Of a DNA stretch of 64,000 nucleotides, positions 35,882 to 44,790 are shown piece by piece. The translations under genes and the position numbers were made by a program. The DNA lies in NCBI GenBank assembly GCA_007449985.2, contig VIIQ02000135.1, forward strand, positions 45,001 through 109,000, in the 5' to 3' direction. Origin of the DNA: Desmodesmus armatus. Taxonomy: Eukaryota > Chlorophyta > Chlorophyceae > Sphaeropleales > Scenedesmaceae. The notes below the pieces were generated by a model. The model did not search any database, was not told the origin of the DNA, and was given only the letters and a program-made list of their open reading frames with translations. The stretch's first letter is position 1. Each line of letters starts with the position of its first letter.

Positions 35882-36691
35882 CCTGAATGTCAAAAAGAAA
35901 AATGCAGCACAGGTACAAACCAAGCAAAGATCAGGGCACATGAGAAGATGAGAGATCGCAGCAATCAAGAGGCAGTCCACCTTGGACTGGCAACTAGTGC
36001 TACATGACCACAAGCAACATCCGAGGCTGATCAGCCTGATCATGATCACTGGCGCGCCTCATACACTGTGATGTATGTAAGAAGCTTGTTCACGGAGTCA
36101 GAGACCCACCTGTGAGCTTGTTCCGCAGCAATGTACAGTGGGTTCAAGACCCTTAGTAGGCAGAGATGCCCAGCTGGGACTGACTTTATGCGGACTTAGC
36201 GTTGATCAGACATAGTCATTAGTGATGGAAAGACTGCCTATTCGTCTGGCGTTCAGCGTCACGGCATCGGTCAACGGCAGTGTTAAAGCGATCATGGATG
36301 ACGTCACGTTCAACCGCTGCACGCGCGTGCGCGATTCTGACATCCTGCACAGTCACAGCTTGTTATCAGCTTATTCTTGAACACTTCAGCACTGCTGAGG
36401 AGAGCAACCCTCACAGCACGCACCCGTCAGACCAAAGCAACCCGACCCTCGGACCTTGCATTGCTGTTTGTATCAACGGATTCAGGTGTGTGGTGTGTTG
36501 GATAGAGCCAGTAGGCATATTGCGTTGCTTTGGGGGTGCCTCACAGCACCAACCACTGTTCTGCAACAGCAGCAAGCAGTAGGCACTCCAAGGCCAGCAT
36601 ACTTTTCATCGCAGCACTGTACCGTACACGGGCCGAGGCATCATTGTGACGCATGCCTCTGTATATGTTTGTGCTGCAATGTGTTCGTAGA
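35882..36691. promoter_or_regulatory. Divergent intergenic region between the two F-box/LRR paralogs
   Basis: About 810 bp between the two start codons, which must hold both promoters and probably a 5' untranslated intron on each side, since an acceptor-like sequence lies immediately before each ATG. I could not identify a TATA box or transcription start with confidence. Confidence 0.45.
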
Positions 36692-38275
36692 ATGGATGAT
36701 CCCGAGGCCACCTCGATCCTGGACCTCCCAGACCCTTGCCTGCTGGCAGTGCTGCGCTGCTGCTGTGCAGAACCTCGCACGCTGTTCAGTGCTGCCAGGG
36801 CGCACAGCAGGCTGCATCAGGCAGCATCAGTGGCACTCAGCAGCATCAGCACCACGATCAACTTTGATCTCACCCTCGGCCGGTCGCAGCTTGATAGCGT
36901 CATCCAGTACCTATCCAACCACACCTCAGAGGTCACGGCTGTGACTCTGCAGTGCGAGACACAGCAATACTTTGAGGCAGCGGGACCTGGTCTGTTTCAC
37001 CTTCCGCCAGGCTTGAAGCTCAAAAGCCTTGAAGTTTTTGGCTTGACGGTGCTGCTGAACCCTGATGATGGCTATGCAGGATTGCTGCAATCAGGGCAGC
37101 ACCTCACAAAGCTGCTGCTGAAAGACTGCAAGATACTTGACGGCAATCCCGGCCTGCCTGCAGCCCTGGCGCTGCTGCCAAACCTGCAGCACCTCAGCTG
37201 TGACATGAACTATGTTTATGCAGAGGAGTTCGACCAGATAGTCACCTTTGACCCTGAGGTGCTGCAGCGACTGCAGCACCTCACATTCTTGCAGTTGAGT
37301 GGGATGAGTTTGGCCAGCAGCGTCTCTGATGCGCCCAGGCTGCACTTCTTGGAGCACCTGACAGACCTGCATTGTCTGCAGCTAGGCGTGCGCAAGCAAA
37401 GCATCACAGCCAGCATGGCGGCAGGCATGCAGCAGCTCACCCGCTTGGATGTTGACTCTGACATCGAAGTGGAGGTCGATGCACTGGCAGGCCTCACGCG
37501 GTTGCAGCACCTGAGCATGCGCATTGGCGATGATGATGATTCCAACGCGGTGGTCGCTTCACTGTCCCAGTTGCAGCGCCTGACGCAGCTGACTCAGCTG
37601 CGTGTATCTGTCACGGGTGATCCCCCCGGGGCGGCCTCAGCATACTCAGCGCTTACAGCCAGCAGCCATCTGCAGCACCTGGAGGTGTCTGTTCTGTTCC
37701 GCAATGCCGTGCCTACAGACGCGTGGGACCACATCCTGCCTGCCGGGAAGCAGCTGCCATGCATGCGTGTACTTGTTGACGCCGTCATGCTTGACTATCC
37801 TGGGCCTTACCACACTCCAGATGTCAGCCGTATGGTCAGCTGCTGTCCAGGGTTGCGTCAGCTGGCAACAGGGGCAGCGTTCAACCCACAACAGTTGGCA
37901 CAACTGCAGACCTTGAGAGGCCTGCAGCAGCTGACAGTTGGGCTAGCTGAAGATGACAGCCAGGCTTTGGCACAGATGTCAGCACTGGCGCAGCTCACAG
38001 CACTACAGGGTTTGACCTTCATCACTGCAAGAGGCTCCACTAGCTGGAACAGCTCGGCGGGCTTGCGTGCGCTGAGACAGCTGCAACAGCTGAAGTCTCT
38101 AATCATCAAGACTGACATGTGGACATTGCGGGCAAAGCTTCAGGTGAGCTCAGTGGCCTCAACACAGCGGCTGCATTCTGCATTGGTTTCGAACCAACGG
38201 TTGCGTCTGTGCCCAAGTTGGCTCTTTGAAGGACTCCTGTCACGGCAAACTGCGGCGGCTGCACAGAATGTCTGA
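36692..38275 (+). CDS. F-box/leucine-rich-repeat protein, plus-strand paralog
   Basis: 527 residues from ATG 36692, directly after an acceptor-like GTTCGTAG. It shares its N terminus with the minus-strand neighbour (LDLPDPCLLAVLRCC, SAARAHSRLHQAA, then LDSVIQYLSNHTSEVTAV). Leucine-rich repeats follow (LPNLQHLSC, LQHLTFLQLSGM, LTDLHCLQLGV, LTRLDVDSD, LTRLQHLSMRIG). The likely role is SCF substrate recognition. An internal donor-like site (GCTTCAG|GTGAGC at 38143) matches the donor position of the paralog, so the last 44 codons may be read-through of an intron rather than true protein. The 3' end (38237-38360) is duplicated at 38729-38852 around a small inserted element. Confidence 0.75.
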   Translation: MDDPEATSILDLPDPCLLAVLRCCCAEPRTLFSAARAHSRLHQAASVALSSISTTINFDLTLGRSQLDSVIQYLSNHTSEVTAVTLQCETQQYFEAAGPGLFHLPPGLKLKSLEVFGLTVLLNPDDGYAGLLQSGQHLTKLLLKDCKILDGNPGLPAALALLPNLQHLSCDMNYVYAEEFDQIVTFDPEVLQRLQHLTFLQLSGMSLASSVSDAPRLHFLEHLTDLHCLQLGVRKQSITASMAAGMQQLTRLDVDSDIEVEVDALAGLTRLQHLSMRIGDDDDSNAVVASLSQLQRLTQLTQLRVSVTGDPPGAASAYSALTASSHLQHLEVSVLFRNAVPTDAWDHILPAGKQLPCMRVLVDAVMLDYPGPYHTPDVSRMVSCCPGLRQLATGAAFNPQQLAQLQTLRGLQQLTVGLAEDDSQALAQMSALAQLTALQGLTFITARGSTSWNSSAGLRALRQLQQLKSLIIKTDMWTLRAKLQVSSVASTQRLHSALVSNQRLRLCPSWLFEGLLSRQTAAAAQNV

Positions 38276-38360
38276 TAAGACTTGCATTGCACTCATTCAC
38301 TGCTCTGTAGCATGCATGCAATCATTCATGAGGTTTACACACAGGCTGGACTGTGGCAAT
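38237..38360. repeat. 124-bp direct repeat, left copy (contains F-box/LRR stop codon)
   Basis: Essentially identical to 38729-38852. The two copies flank the small element at 38361-38727. It includes the last 12 codons and stop of the plus-strand F-box/LRR gene. Confidence 0.9.
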
Positions 38361-38727
38361 AGTGCAAGCACGAGCATATCGCTGCTCATAGCACTAGTAA
38401 GGAGGCCCTGGTACTGCATTGTAATCGGGGAAAGCAGGAGCATCACTGGGTTACACGGCTAGGAAAGCAACCTCGCCTGTTGCGAAGCAGCACATAACGA
38501 GCATAACAAACTGTAAGACTCAATCACGACAGGGACTGCACGCTTGGGGAACCCAACGGCGTGCAGCAGACACAACCAGCGACACTGCCACTGTCACATA
38601 GGTTTTAGGTCTCAGACCCTTTCAACTGCAGCGACAGCTCAACATGTTTGAAGCAAACAAGCAAACCAAACAGCAGTACAACGTACCAACCCGCCATTCT
38701 ATCCACACGCCGTCATACGGCGTGACA
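38361..38727. mobile_element. Small dispersed element (family X), 367 bp
   Basis: Its sequence recurs at 51967-52651, where a SINE interrupts it. It starts AGTGCAAGCACGAGCATATC and ends with a 19-bp hairpin (CACGCCGT-CAT-ACGGCGTG) followed by AC. There are no obvious terminal inverted repeats and no coding capacity. A terminal hairpin is reminiscent of Helitron 3' ends, but the CTRR tail is absent, so the class is open. Confidence 0.7.
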
Positions 38728-38728
38728 G

Positions 38729-38852
38729 CTGTCACGGCAAACTGCGGCGGCTGCACAGAATGTCTGATAAGACTTGCATTGCACTCATTCACTGCTCTGT
38801 AGCATGCATGCAATCATTCATGAGGTTTACACACAGGCTGGACTGTGGCAAT
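38729..38852. repeat. 124-bp direct repeat, right copy
   Basis: Right-hand partner of 38237-38360. Its first bases copy the 3' coding end of the F-box/LRR gene, now detached from the gene. Confidence 0.9.
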
Positions 38853-39399
38853 CCCCCCCTCAGCATCTGCACACACAAGCCAATGCAGTGCTGACAAAAC
38901 CCTTGTGTAAAGCACAACACACCAGCTGTTTTCTTTCCCAAAATAAGCAACCCCTACACAAGCTGTTAGGCCTCCCAGTCTGCATGCAAGGCACGACATG
39001 CAGGCGATGCCACCAGGTCAGAAGACCTGACAGTGCAAGACACATATATGACTATAGAGTCTCACACACAACAACCTGTGTATTCCAACTGGCTACTGCA
39101 GCCTCAGGCAGTGCCGATGTAGACAAGCGTGCAACCAGCACAATGGTCAGAGTGCGGCTGCACTTGTCAGAAAACCATCAAACTGTCAAGCTGAGATTTG
39201 TCTGACTGAGGAAAAGACAGCAGCACGCAGTGCAGGCAGCATAACCAAGCACAGCTGCTGTAACCAAGCAAAACCCTGGCCTCATGCACAGGAGTGATAA
39301 CCAACCCTGCAACAGTAGCAGCCGCACTGGCAGCAGTACGCAACATGCTGCTACTTACTTTAAGAAAGCATGCAGGCAACTGCTCATCTGCAGCACATT

Positions 39400-40381
39400 T
39401 CAGAAACCTCCAACCAAACCTGCAGGAAACCACTCAGCACTCCTCCTTCTCGGAAGGGGTAAACAGCTGCTCACCCCAGCAGGCACGAGGGTCCTCCTCT
39501 GGAACAGCCCGCATCCTCTCCACCGCGCTGAGCACTTTGTGCAGGTGCAACACAGCCCGCTTGTGGGGTCGCAGGTGCCAGCAGCCACGGCAGCCTGCAG
39601 AGCCAGCAGCAGCTCCGCCTGCTGTGGAGTGAGCCTGCACCAGGCCGGACGCTCTGTCAGGACAGTGTAGGCCACATCAAACATGTCCAGCACCACGCTG
39701 CCACCTCTGTAGGGGAAGGTCGCGTCGTAGCACACCTGTGGCGGCACCGGGGCAGCCCTTGGGAAGGCCGCTGCTGCCACGCCAACAGCACCACTTGCCA
39801 CGCCAGCTGCTGCCCCCAGGACAGCAGGCATGGGCCCCTGGGGTGGGCCGGGGAACCTGTTGACCTCAGTGCCCCCGATCTTGTCCAGAGTGAGGTCCGA
39901 CAGCACAGGGGCGAACCGGTCGCCATGAAGACCCTCAGGGGCCTGCTGCTGCTGGGCTTGCCAGGGGACTTGTCCCTGCTGACACTGCGCCTGCGGTCAC
40001 CACGCCCACCGCGATCACCACGCTCCTGTGAGGTGCCCTTGTTGCTCCTGTCCCTGGAGCGGGACGTTGACCTGGCCCGCCTGCTGGGGCCGCCCTTGCC
40101 GTCCCTGTCCCTGGCAGGGGACCTTGCCTTGTCCCTCCCACGTGAGCCATTGCTGCGGTCACGCCCGTCCTGCCGGTTGTTGTCTCCGTGCTTGTCCTTT
40201 GACTCGTGGCCGGTAGAGTTGCCATTGCCAGGCCTCTCTTGCCTGTAGTCGTTTGCAGGATACAAACAATAAACGCACAAACGATGCAGACAGGGTGTCG
40301 GTGTCGAGGCTTGCAGTTACTGCCTCGAGGGCAGTACGCGTTCGGGGTCATGAACCAGCAGGCGCCAAGCACACCTCTCAT
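39400..40381 (-). pseudogene. 3' tail of the retroelement: CCCH finger and RS-rich region, frameshifted
   Basis: Three overlapping minus-strand frames together look like one original tail. The first (from 40381) has a CCCH zinc finger, C-x8-C-x5-C-x3-H (CWFMTPNAYCPRGSNCKPRH). The second (from about 40250) has an Arg/Ser/Asp-rich region with RDRDGKGG and RARSTSRSRDRS, typical of RNA-binding or splicing-type proteins. The third (from about 39906) reads LTLDKIGGTEVNRFPG and continues to 39400 as an Ala-rich domain with several cysteines. Frame changes lie near 40340 and 39910. A short intron between the CCCH and RS parts is also possible (acceptor GACTACAG). CCCH and RS modules are RNA-binding in known proteins; a nucleic-acid packaging role here is inference. 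Confidence 0.5.
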
Positions 40382-41942
40382 TCCTTCTGTCTCCCATAGT
40401 AGTCTTGAACAGCAGGATTAGAGCTGCTCCCAGGGAAGTAGTATGCCTGAGCAAGCACTTCAGGACTGTGCCGAGCTGCGACTCAGAAACGCAGCTAATA
40501 ATAATATCGTATTGAACCAGACTGTGTAGGTTGCCGTCCAATGGAGACGCCTGCAGCTCATATAAGCGCCTGTCGAAGTCACTCGTGACAGGGTTGTGTC
40601 CTAAAGCTCTCAGCAGGTGGACCAGCAGCCCATCTCCAGCAAAAGGAACCAAATAACGGTGACCTCTTGGCAGGTTGAGCGACTCCAACAACCTCAGAAG
40701 CTCATCGGTCTCTGCTGGAGTAACTCCCGCGGTCAGCTCGCCCTGTCGCTTGGCAGGCACCCTCGTTTTGCTCTTGTTGCTCTCAAACAAGAAGCTGGGG
40801 GCTCCATTGGGCCCCAGGCCCTCCACCCAGTGTACCTCTGCCAGGGGGATGACTGCAGTAGCCAACTCGTCCCCTCTGCAGTTCTTGTCAGGCCAGTGTA
40901 CCTTCTTGTCACCTGTATAGCAAACTCCTGGTTGCTTGAGGATGCCTGGGACAGCACCCATGCCTCCCTTTGCCTGCTCCCAGCCTGCCGATGCTGCTCC
41001 CAGCACAGCACGACTTGGAACAGGAATGAGCACCCCACTGGGCAAGCCCACCTCCTTGTCCTGTAGCCAGCCTGGCCTCTTCGCCACTGCCTGGTTGCCA
41101 CAGATTTCCTCGCTGCCGTCCTGGTAGACCACCAGATAGGGTGTGTGACCATCCGCGTTGCCACGGTAATACACTCTGCCCCAAAGCTCCTCCCCATCTG
41201 GCAGCACCTTGCGGACAAGCCTTCCCTCCATGGCAGCATTGCTTGAGTCCCTTCTCTTCTGCACAGCAGTAGGGTTGTAGGCACGCTTGAAGGCTTTCCT
41301 CCTCTCTTCCTCCTCTTGGTTGAGTGCGCTTGCCAGCTGCCTGCTCTGGATGTCATCCTCTGTGACACCCGCAGCCTTGCACTTGTCACACAACCACGGC
41401 TCATCCTCTGGGGGTACTTCTGCCAGCGGCTGTGCCAGGCACCACGTGTGCCAGCCTGCCAGGCAGTTGTCACAGATGAGCATGTCTGCATCATGATGAG
41501 GGCTACCACAGCCCTCACACGTGTGGTCGTCATCCACATACGCCAGTGTGAGGTCGATGGTGCCGTCGATGTCAGGAAGGTGGCACAGAGTGAGGTTGGA
41601 TGCATTGACAGTCATGCGCTTGCCATCCCTGCCAATCAGCTCCACACTGCCGTCAGTGTTGGCCTTGAGCACTCTCAGCTTGCGCGGTTCCACATCCAGG
41701 GTAAGCCCAGAACCCTTCATGTGCTCACACACGCGGGTGGAGGGCTTCAGGTAGACATAGTCCCCCTCATAGAACACCCTCACTCTTGGCAGGTACTGCC
41801 CGTCCCTCACCTGGGCGTAGCGCAGGGTGTCCCGCTCCTGGGCAATGCCCAGATTGTCACCTGCCATTACCAGGTTCCTGCGCATCACCGCTTGCCGGTG
41901 CAGCAGTTCTGCTGCTGCTGCCTCAGCATCATCAAAGTCCAC
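40317..41942 (-). CDS. Integrase C-terminal part, PHD finger, Tudor-like stretch, MTase-like fold
   Basis: About 540 codons open on the minus strand, entered by a frame change from the integrase core. The first 130 residues (YEGDYVYLKPSTRVCEHM and onward) look like an integrase C-terminal SH3-like domain. A complete C4HC3 PHD finger follows at about 142-188: CEGCGSPHHDADMLICDNC, then WHTWC and WLCDKC. Next, around 240-285, GRLVRKVLPDGEELWGRVYY and YLVVYQDGSEEI resemble a Tudor-like strand pattern. The last 110 residues (VPFAGDGLLVHLLRALG, TSDFD, YDIIISCVSESQL, ALILLFK) look like a Rossmann methyltransferase fold, but the NPPF/DPPY catalytic motif is not present, so it is probably inactive. 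PHD fingers commonly read histone H3 tails, which would guide integration to particular chromatin. Confidence 0.7.
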   Translation of the reverse strand: MDFDDAEAAAAELLHRQAVMRRNLVMAGDNLGIAQERDTLRYAQVRDGQYLPRVRVFYEGDYVYLKPSTRVCEHMKGSGLTLDVEPRKLRVLKANTDGSVELIGRDGKRMTVNASNLTLCHLPDIDGTIDLTLAYVDDDHTCEGCGSPHHDADMLICDNCLAGWHTWCLAQPLAEVPPEDEPWLCDKCKAAGVTEDDIQSRQLASALNQEEEERRKAFKRAYNPTAVQKRRDSSNAAMEGRLVRKVLPDGEELWGRVYYRGNADGHTPYLVVYQDGSEEICGNQAVAKRPGWLQDKEVGLPSGVLIPVPSRAVLGAASAGWEQAKGGMGAVPGILKQPGVCYTGDKKVHWPDKNCRGDELATAVIPLAEVHWVEGLGPNGAPSFLFESNKSKTRVPAKRQGELTAGVTPAETDELLRLLESLNLPRGHRYLVPFAGDGLLVHLLRALGHNPVTSDFDRRLYELQASPLDGNLHSLVQYDIIISCVSESQLGTVLKCLLRHTTSLGAALILLFKTTMGDRRNERCAWRLLVHDPERVLPSRQ

Positions 41943-42913
41943 TGGGCCCTCAAGATGCTCCTTGACTGCTGGGGTATGGTGGGTCCCAGCCCGTAGAGCA
42001 GAGTGTAGGGCGCCAGCTTGGTGGACTCTTGCCGGCTGCAGTTGTAGCCAAGCCTGATCCAGGGAAGGTGCTTAGGCCAGTCCCTTGCAGAGCCTTCGGA
42101 GTCGGCACACTTGCGAATCGCCCGCTTCACAGACTGGATGCTTCTCTCTGCAGCACCGTTGGCCTGAGGGTGGTTGGAGGATGTGGGTCTGTGCAGCACC
42201 ATGCAGTCCATAAGGGTGTCGGAGAACTCTGCATCCCACTCTGCACCTCTGTCAGAGCACACCTCTGCGCAGGCACCATACCTGCACAGCACCACATCGG
42301 TGAAGGCGGCTGCAGTGTCTTCTGCAGACTTGCTCTTCAGGGGCACCAGCTCCAGCACCTTGCTGTAGGCCTCCACCGCCACCATCACATAGGTGTAGCC
42401 CTCTGTTGACGGTGTGAACGGCCCACACAGGTCCACATGCCAGCGGTAAAACATCCCCTTGATGGGCGGAGGGGTGAGTGTGGGGTTCATGCCAGCAAAG
42501 CTCACCCGTGCCCGGTCACACGGCTCACACCTCTTGATCACATGTTGGACATCTTTGTACATGCCCCTCCACTGGTAGGAGTGGCCCAGAAGGTCCAGTG
42601 TTCTTTTGACGCCCAGGTGTCCGCACTGCTTGTGCACCGTGTTTACCAGATCTGACCGTTCTTCCGGCAGAGGCACTGTCCTCATCTGCCCGTCAAGGCC
42701 TTTGACCTGCAGATTGCCCTCATTCCACGCGTAGCGCCGGGCCCTCTTGGCCAGTCTGTCACGCTCCGCTTGTTGGGCTCCCTCCGGCATGGTGCCATTT
42801 CGTAGCAGGTGTATCAGTGCATCGTCGTCCCACGGCTCCTTGCTGCCACTGCCAGGCAGCAACTTGTCCTCCATAAGGCACTGTTCAGCCTCTGCCACCA
42901 TTGCAGACTGCAC
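41885..42913 (-). CDS. Retroelement integrase core
   Basis: The minus-strand frame shows the zinc-binding HHCC module (HKQCGHLGVKR, then CEPC about 35 residues on) and the DDE core: WHVDLCGPF, VCSDRGAEW and HPQANGAAERSIQS give the three acidic residues. It would insert the DNA copy into the host genome. The frame starts by a frame change from the upstream methyltransferase frame near 42900 and ends by another near 41945, after LLYGLGPTIPQ. All catalytic residues are intact. Confidence 0.88.
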   Translation of the reverse strand: MQSAMVAEAEQCLMEDKLLPGSGSKEPWDDDALIHLLRNGTMPEGAQQAERDRLAKRARRYAWNEGNLQVKGLDGQMRTVPLPEERSDLVNTVHKQCGHLGVKRTLDLLGHSYQWRGMYKDVQHVIKRCEPCDRARVSFAGMNPTLTPPPIKGMFYRWHVDLCGPFTPSTEGYTYVMVAVEAYSKVLELVPLKSKSAEDTAAAFTDVVLCRYGACAEVCSDRGAEWDAEFSDTLMDCMVLHRPTSSNHPQANGAAERSIQSVKRAIRKCADSEGSARDWPKHLPWIRLGYNCSRQESTKLAPYTLLYGLGPTIPQQSRSILRAQWTLMMLRQQQQNCCTGKR

Positions 42914-44790
42914 ATCACATCACATGCCATGCCAGGCCTGCATGCACCCAGTGCTAGCGCTCCTGCCACACCGTCTGTGCCAGCACCGTGCGAGACCCTT
43001 TCCTTGGCAGCTTCGGCTGCAAGAGCAGCAACCACAGATGCTGGCCTCTTGGAGTAGGTGCCAAGGCGCTCCTCTTCCCGCTGGCGCACATCCTGCCAGG
43101 CTTCACAGATGCCAAACAGAGCATGCATGGTGTTGGCATCCATGCAGCGACCCAACACTTGCCTCCTTTCCTGCTCTGTGACTCCCTCAGCAGCAGTGTC
43201 ATCTGGGGCGTAGCCCAGGCAGAGCTCCCTCTCCTTGGCGGTGGGCTCAGTATGTTCCTGGGTGTTTTCATCCCAGATGCTGCCAGACCGTCTAGGCTTG
43301 AAGCTGTAGCTGCCCTCGTACGCCATAAGGGTTGGCAGCGCCTCTCGTGAGTGGCCGACCTTGTTGCATGGGTACCAGGGTGCTCTTGAGGCGTACACCA
43401 CCGGCATAGGCGACCTTCCATGCTCCAGGATCTGCTGTACCGTAAGGCCAGGGGGTCTCTCTGCGCAGGTGACCGCAGCTGCCACTTGGCCTGGCTCCCC
43501 CAGGTTGGTCCAGAAGTTCCGCAGGCGATGGGCCCTGCTGCCAAATCTGGCTGCATCCACTTCCAGTGGGGTGCCCAGCACTTCAGTGACAACAGCGAAG
43601 TCCCTGCTCGCAATGTCCTGGTTCCAGTGGTACTGGAAGGCGGTGTTCTCAAGCAGGTAGCCGATGGGTGGGTTGCCCTTCTCCTTTGCAGCCTCTTGCA
43701 GGTGGTTGAGCACACTCAACAGCGGGTAGTATGTGCTGGACTTGTTGCCCCTCAGGCCCTTGCCACCACCAGCAGGAGACAGGTCTTGACACTCCCAGCC
43801 TGCCACCACCAGCCACTGCTCTCCTGACTGCACCACTGTTGCCAGGTCTTGCTTGGTGGTGTCATGAATGTTCATGGGTAGGGAAGTGAAGGCATCCTCC
43901 CACGCTGTTGCCGGTAGAAGCTCAGGGTGCCTGCCTGTCAGCACAGCCAGCCTGTGCGTCATCATCTTCTGCGACACCTCGGAGGTGTCAGCGTAGAGGT
44001 ACCTGTTGACTCTCACGCCATGCCTCAGCACCATCTCCAGCCCTGCACCCAGGCCTCCAAAGGGCTCAAACAGGGTGACGCCCTTGCGCCTGGCGACTGA
44101 AAAGAAAGTGGAAGCACAGCAGCCAGTGTCTACTCCCCCCCCAGCAGTGAGATTCCTGCTGTTGGCCATGCGCTGCTGAGCTGCCAGCACCCACTCACTT
44201 GCTTGCGCCTGCAGCACTTGCTCCTGGTGCTGGTGGTAGCTGGGGATGTCAGAGGTGTTTGGTGCAGAGGCGACGTAGCCGGCCAGCTCATACGGGGGTG
44301 GTGCAAAGTCATCAAACCAGCCTGGCACAGGTGGTCCACATGTCTCAAGCTGTGCCACATTGATGATGATTGCTGCCGCCACTCCAGCATGTGCATGCTG
44401 GCCTGCCTCCTGCAGCATCTGCTCCTGCCAGTTGCTGGGCATCTCCAGCGCTGCCTGTTCACCTGTCAGGTGCCTCCGGTCAGGCATAATGACGTCCGGC
44501 AGTAGGGGTGCAGGGAGTGGCCCTCTGTCCATGCAAGCTCCAGCTGTGTCGCGAGTGGTGGCATCAGGGAAGCGGCTCAGTGCGTCAGCGTTGGTGTGCT
44601 TGTACCCTTCGCGGTGCTCGACGATGAAGTCGTGCTCTTGCATCGCCATCAGCCACCTCACTTGCTGGCAGTTTGGCTCAGATGTTGTCAGCATTCCCAG
44701 CAGAGGCCGGTGGTCTGTCACCAGCTTGAAGGGATGCTTGCAGCCATGCAAGTAGTGCCGGAAGTGCTTGACGCCATAAACAGCGGCCAT
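42814..44790 (-). CDS. RNase H C-terminal part fused to a DNMT3-like cytosine-5 methyltransferase
   Basis: Residues 1-75 finish the RNase H domain (LVTDHRPLLGML, HTNADALSRFP). After a spacer, residues about 236-530 form a C5 DNA methyltransferase: motif I FEPFGGLGAGLEM, an acidic YLYADTSEV strand end, motif IV GWECQDLS with catalytic Cys at codon 43791-43789, then GLRG, motif VI LLENT (43650-43642), motif VIII AHRLRNFWTNL, and a motif X-like end RRQVLGRCMDANTMHALF. The motif IV and VIII wording is closest to DNMT3-type enzymes (CNDLS; AHRARYFWGNL). The usual Pro before the catalytic Cys is Glu here. The likely activity is DNA cytosine methylation, perhaps of the element's own copies. It lies between RNase H and integrase, an unusual position. 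Confidence 0.87.
   Translation of the reverse strand: MAAVYGVKHFRHYLHGCKHPFKLVTDHRPLLGMLTTSEPNCQQVRWLMAMQEHDFIVEHREGYKHTNADALSRFPDATTRDTAGACMDRGPLPAPLLPDVIMPDRRHLTGEQAALEMPSNWQEQMLQEAGQHAHAGVAAAIIINVAQLETCGPPVPGWFDDFAPPPYELAGYVASAPNTSDIPSYHQHQEQVLQAQASEWVLAAQQRMANSRNLTAGGGVDTGCCASTFFSVARRKGVTLFEPFGGLGAGLEMVLRHGVRVNRYLYADTSEVSQKMMTHRLAVLTGRHPELLPATAWEDAFTSLPMNIHDTTKQDLATVVQSGEQWLVVAGWECQDLSPAGGGKGLRGNKSSTYYPLLSVLNHLQEAAKEKGNPPIGYLLENTAFQYHWNQDIASRDFAVVTEVLGTPLEVDAARFGSRAHRLRNFWTNLGEPGQVAAAVTCAERPPGLTVQQILEHGRSPMPVVYASRAPWYPCNKVGHSREALPTLMAYEGSYSFKPRRSGSIWDENTQEHTEPTAKERELCLGYAPDDTAAEGVTEQERRQVLGRCMDANTMHALFGICEAWQDVRQREEERLGTYSKRPASVVAALAAEAAKERVSHGAGTDGVAGALALGACRPGMACDVMCSLQWWQRLNSALWRTSCCLAVAARSRGTTMH

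Noticed and set aside
38361..38727. Family X as a Helitron
   Set aside because: There is a 3' hairpin, but the TC start and CTRR end are missing and the flanking 124-bp repeats do not fit Helitron insertion.
39167..39205. Minus-strand DKSQLDSLMVF peptide similar to a segment of both F-box/LRR paralogs
   Set aside because: Only eleven residues match and no further similarity flanks them, so chance or a tiny relic cannot be told apart.
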